A stretch of DNA of 6,596 bases. Origin: Anaerolineae bacterium. GTDB taxonomy: Bacteria; Chloroflexota; Anaerolineae; JACIWR01. The translations under genes and the position numbers were made by a program. The first letter of the stretch is position 1. Each line of letters starts with the position of its first letter. The notes beneath the pieces were generated by a model. That model was not told the DNA's origin. It worked only from the letters and a program-made list of their open reading frames with translations, and ran no database searches. Positions 5,558 through 6,596 of the stretch are shown here, in pieces. Location: the NCBI GenBank assembly GCA_021162125.1, contig JAGGZG010000378.1, positions 1 through 6,596 of the forward strand, in the 5' to 3' direction.

Positions 5558-6529
5558 ATGAATCCTTTCGTGTTAGCGATAATAGTTCTGGGTGGATTGG
5601 CTGTCATCGTGTTCATCGTGGGATTACTTATAAGCGCACGAGGTTCTCAGGCTGTTATTGAGGAGCGGCTGGAGCAATATACTGGCGCCCCCGAGGTAGT
5701 TGTTGAGCATCCCAAAGTTGCGACTGAGGAGCGTGCTTTCAAGCGCGTTGCTGAAAGCCTGGACAAGGCTATGAGCAAGCGCGGCGTTGGCGAGGGGATA
5801 GCGACGGATCTCGCCCGCGCCGATTTGAAGCTGACCGTAACCGAGTTCATAATCCTTAACCTGCTCAGCACGGTGGGTATCGCTGTGTTGGCAGCTCTTA
5901 TGTTCCGCAGCCCCCTCTTTGCCTTGCCCGGCGCGGTGTTGGGTTTCTTCCTGCCACGCTGGTGGGTGAAGATGCTGCAGAGACGGAGGTTGAACGCATT
6001 TAACAACCAGCTTAGCGATGCCCTCAACTTGCTGGTCAACGGCCTGCGCTCTGGATACAGCATGCTCCAGGCTATGGAGGCAGTATCCGAAGAGCTACCA
6101 CCACCCATTTCGGTGGAGTTCGCGCGGGTGGTGCAAGAAGTGGCATTGGGCCTTTCTTACGAGGAGGCTCTGGATAACCTGGTGCGTCGCATTCGCAGTG
6201 ACGACCTGGAGCTGATGGTTACAGCCATCAACGTACAGCACGAGGTCGGAGGCAACCTGGCGGAGATTCTGGATACCATCAGCTACACCATCCGTGAGCG
6301 AGTGCGCATCCAGGGCGAGATCAAAGTCCTTACCGGGCAGACGATGCTCTCGGGTTACATCGTTGGTTTCTTGCCCGTGGCTATCACTTTGCTTCTGTTC
6401 CTTATGAGCCGGGATTACATAATGCGTATGTTTCAGACCACCTGTGGCTGGATGATGCTGGCGACCATAGTGATTCTGGTGGGCTCGGGATTCTTTGCCA
6501 TTCAAAAGATTGTGCACATTGACGTCTAG
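5558..6529 (+). CDS. tadB: Tad pilus inner-membrane platform protein TadB (T2SSF domain)
   Basis: The protein has 323 residues, from ATG 5558 to TAG 6527-6529, with a strong Shine-Dalgarno. TadB pairs with TadC to form the cytoplasmic-membrane platform on which CpaF acts. An N-terminal helix (about 5-27) is followed by a cytoplasmic segment (28-94). A hydrophobic pair comes next (about 96-117 and 118-136, ending in the typical LPRWWVKMLQRRRLNAFNNQ). The GspF-like T2SSF domain covers about 153-285, with the characteristic LVNGLRSGYSMLQAMEAVSEELP, EEALDNLVRR, INVQHEVGGNLAEILDTI and LTGQTMLSGYIVGFLP. The final helices lie at about 262-283 and 298-316, and the tail IQKIVHIDV is of the kind common in TadB. 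Length and topology are normal. It follows cpaF by 123 bp in the usual order; tadC would be expected just beyond the window, past the second mobile-element copy. Confidence 0.94.
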   Translation: MNPFVLAIIVLGGLAVIVFIVGLLISARGSQAVIEERLEQYTGAPEVVVEHPKVATEERAFKRVAESLDKAMSKRGVGEGIATDLARADLKLTVTEFIILNLLSTVGIAVLAALMFRSPLFALPGAVLGFFLPRWWVKMLQRRRLNAFNNQLSDALNLLVNGLRSGYSMLQAMEAVSEELPPPISVEFARVVQEVALGLSYEEALDNLVRRIRSDDLELMVTAINVQHEVGGNLAEILDTISYTIRERVRIQGEIKVLTGQTMLSGYIVGFLPVAITLLLFLMSRDYIMRMFQTTCGWMMLATIVILVGSGFFAIQKIVHIDV

Positions 6530-6553
6530 CGGGACCCAGATATCGAGCCGGTT

Positions 6554-6570
6554 GACAATATTTCATTGTC
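6554..6570. repeat. Short inverted repeat at the edge of the second element copy
   Basis: GACAAT (6554-6559) and ATTGTC (6565-6570) are inverted around ATTTC. The right arm covers the presumed 5-bp target ATTGT (6565-6569) plus the first base of the element. A 6-bp AT-rich stem is weak and may be chance. Confidence 0.4.
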
Positions 6571-6596
6571 AGTAGTTGAGAAATCCGCCCCCCGCC
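6570..6596 (-). mobile_element. MITE-like element, copy 2 (truncated by window end, inverted orientation)
   Basis: The last 27 bases, starting CAGTAGTTGAGAAATCCG, are the exact reverse complement of 3965-3991, the right end of copy 1. The match begins precisely at the terminal repeat, and the flanking sequence (ATTGT) differs from that of copy 1, which supports an independent insertion rather than a larger duplication. It lies 40 bp after the tadB stop. The rest of the element and its other flank are beyond the window. Confidence 0.85.

Noticed and set aside
6552..6580. TTGACA after tadB as a -35 box
   Set aside because: No -10-like hexamer is found at 16-19 bp, because the mobile element begins there; the match stands alone.

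Overview
The window is GC-rich, mostly coding on the + strand, and carries part of a Tad (tight adherence) / Flp-type pilus locus. Protein style suggests Chloroflexota (an Anaerolineae-like lineage): a response-regulator receiver fused to a CpaE/TadZ ATPase, a TadG-like beta-rich protein upstream of cpaB, and no secretin gene between cpaB and cpaE. This taxonomic call is an inference from remembered protein character, not from a search.

Layout: 1-1222 is the 3' part of a TadE/TadG-like pilus-associated protein gene, cut by the window start. 1223-1400 is an intergenic region with four alternating copies of a GTGCG(A/T)CGCAC palindrome, then a good sigma-70-type promoter and a strong Shine-Dalgarno. 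1401-2441 is cpaB (rcpC). 2518-3795 is cpaE (tadZ) with an N-terminal receiver domain. 3797-3991 is a 195-bp MITE-like element with 14-bp terminal inverted repeats and a 5-bp target duplication (ATAAT) that overlaps the cpaE stop codon. 4061-5434 is cpaF (tadA), the secretion ATPase. 5558-6529 is tadB, an inner-membrane platform protein. At 6570-6596 the window ends inside a second copy of the 195-bp element, in the opposite orientation and identical over the 27 bases visible.

How the genes work together: CpaF hexamers would power pilin polymerisation at the TadB (plus a TadC expected downstream) membrane platform. CpaE would place the machine and possibly gate it through phosphorylation of its receiver domain. 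CpaB is an envelope-spanning assembly factor, and the TadG-like protein is a likely surface or pilus-associated component. The promoter at about 1324-1353 would drive cpaB-cpaE-cpaF-tadB, with the structured element lying inside that transcript.

The most unusual material is non-coding. The 195-bp element consists of two inverted two-hairpin modules whose loops are all TGAA (read outward-in from each end) and whose stems differ by compensatory base changes. The other notable feature is the palindrome array just upstream of the cpaB promoter.
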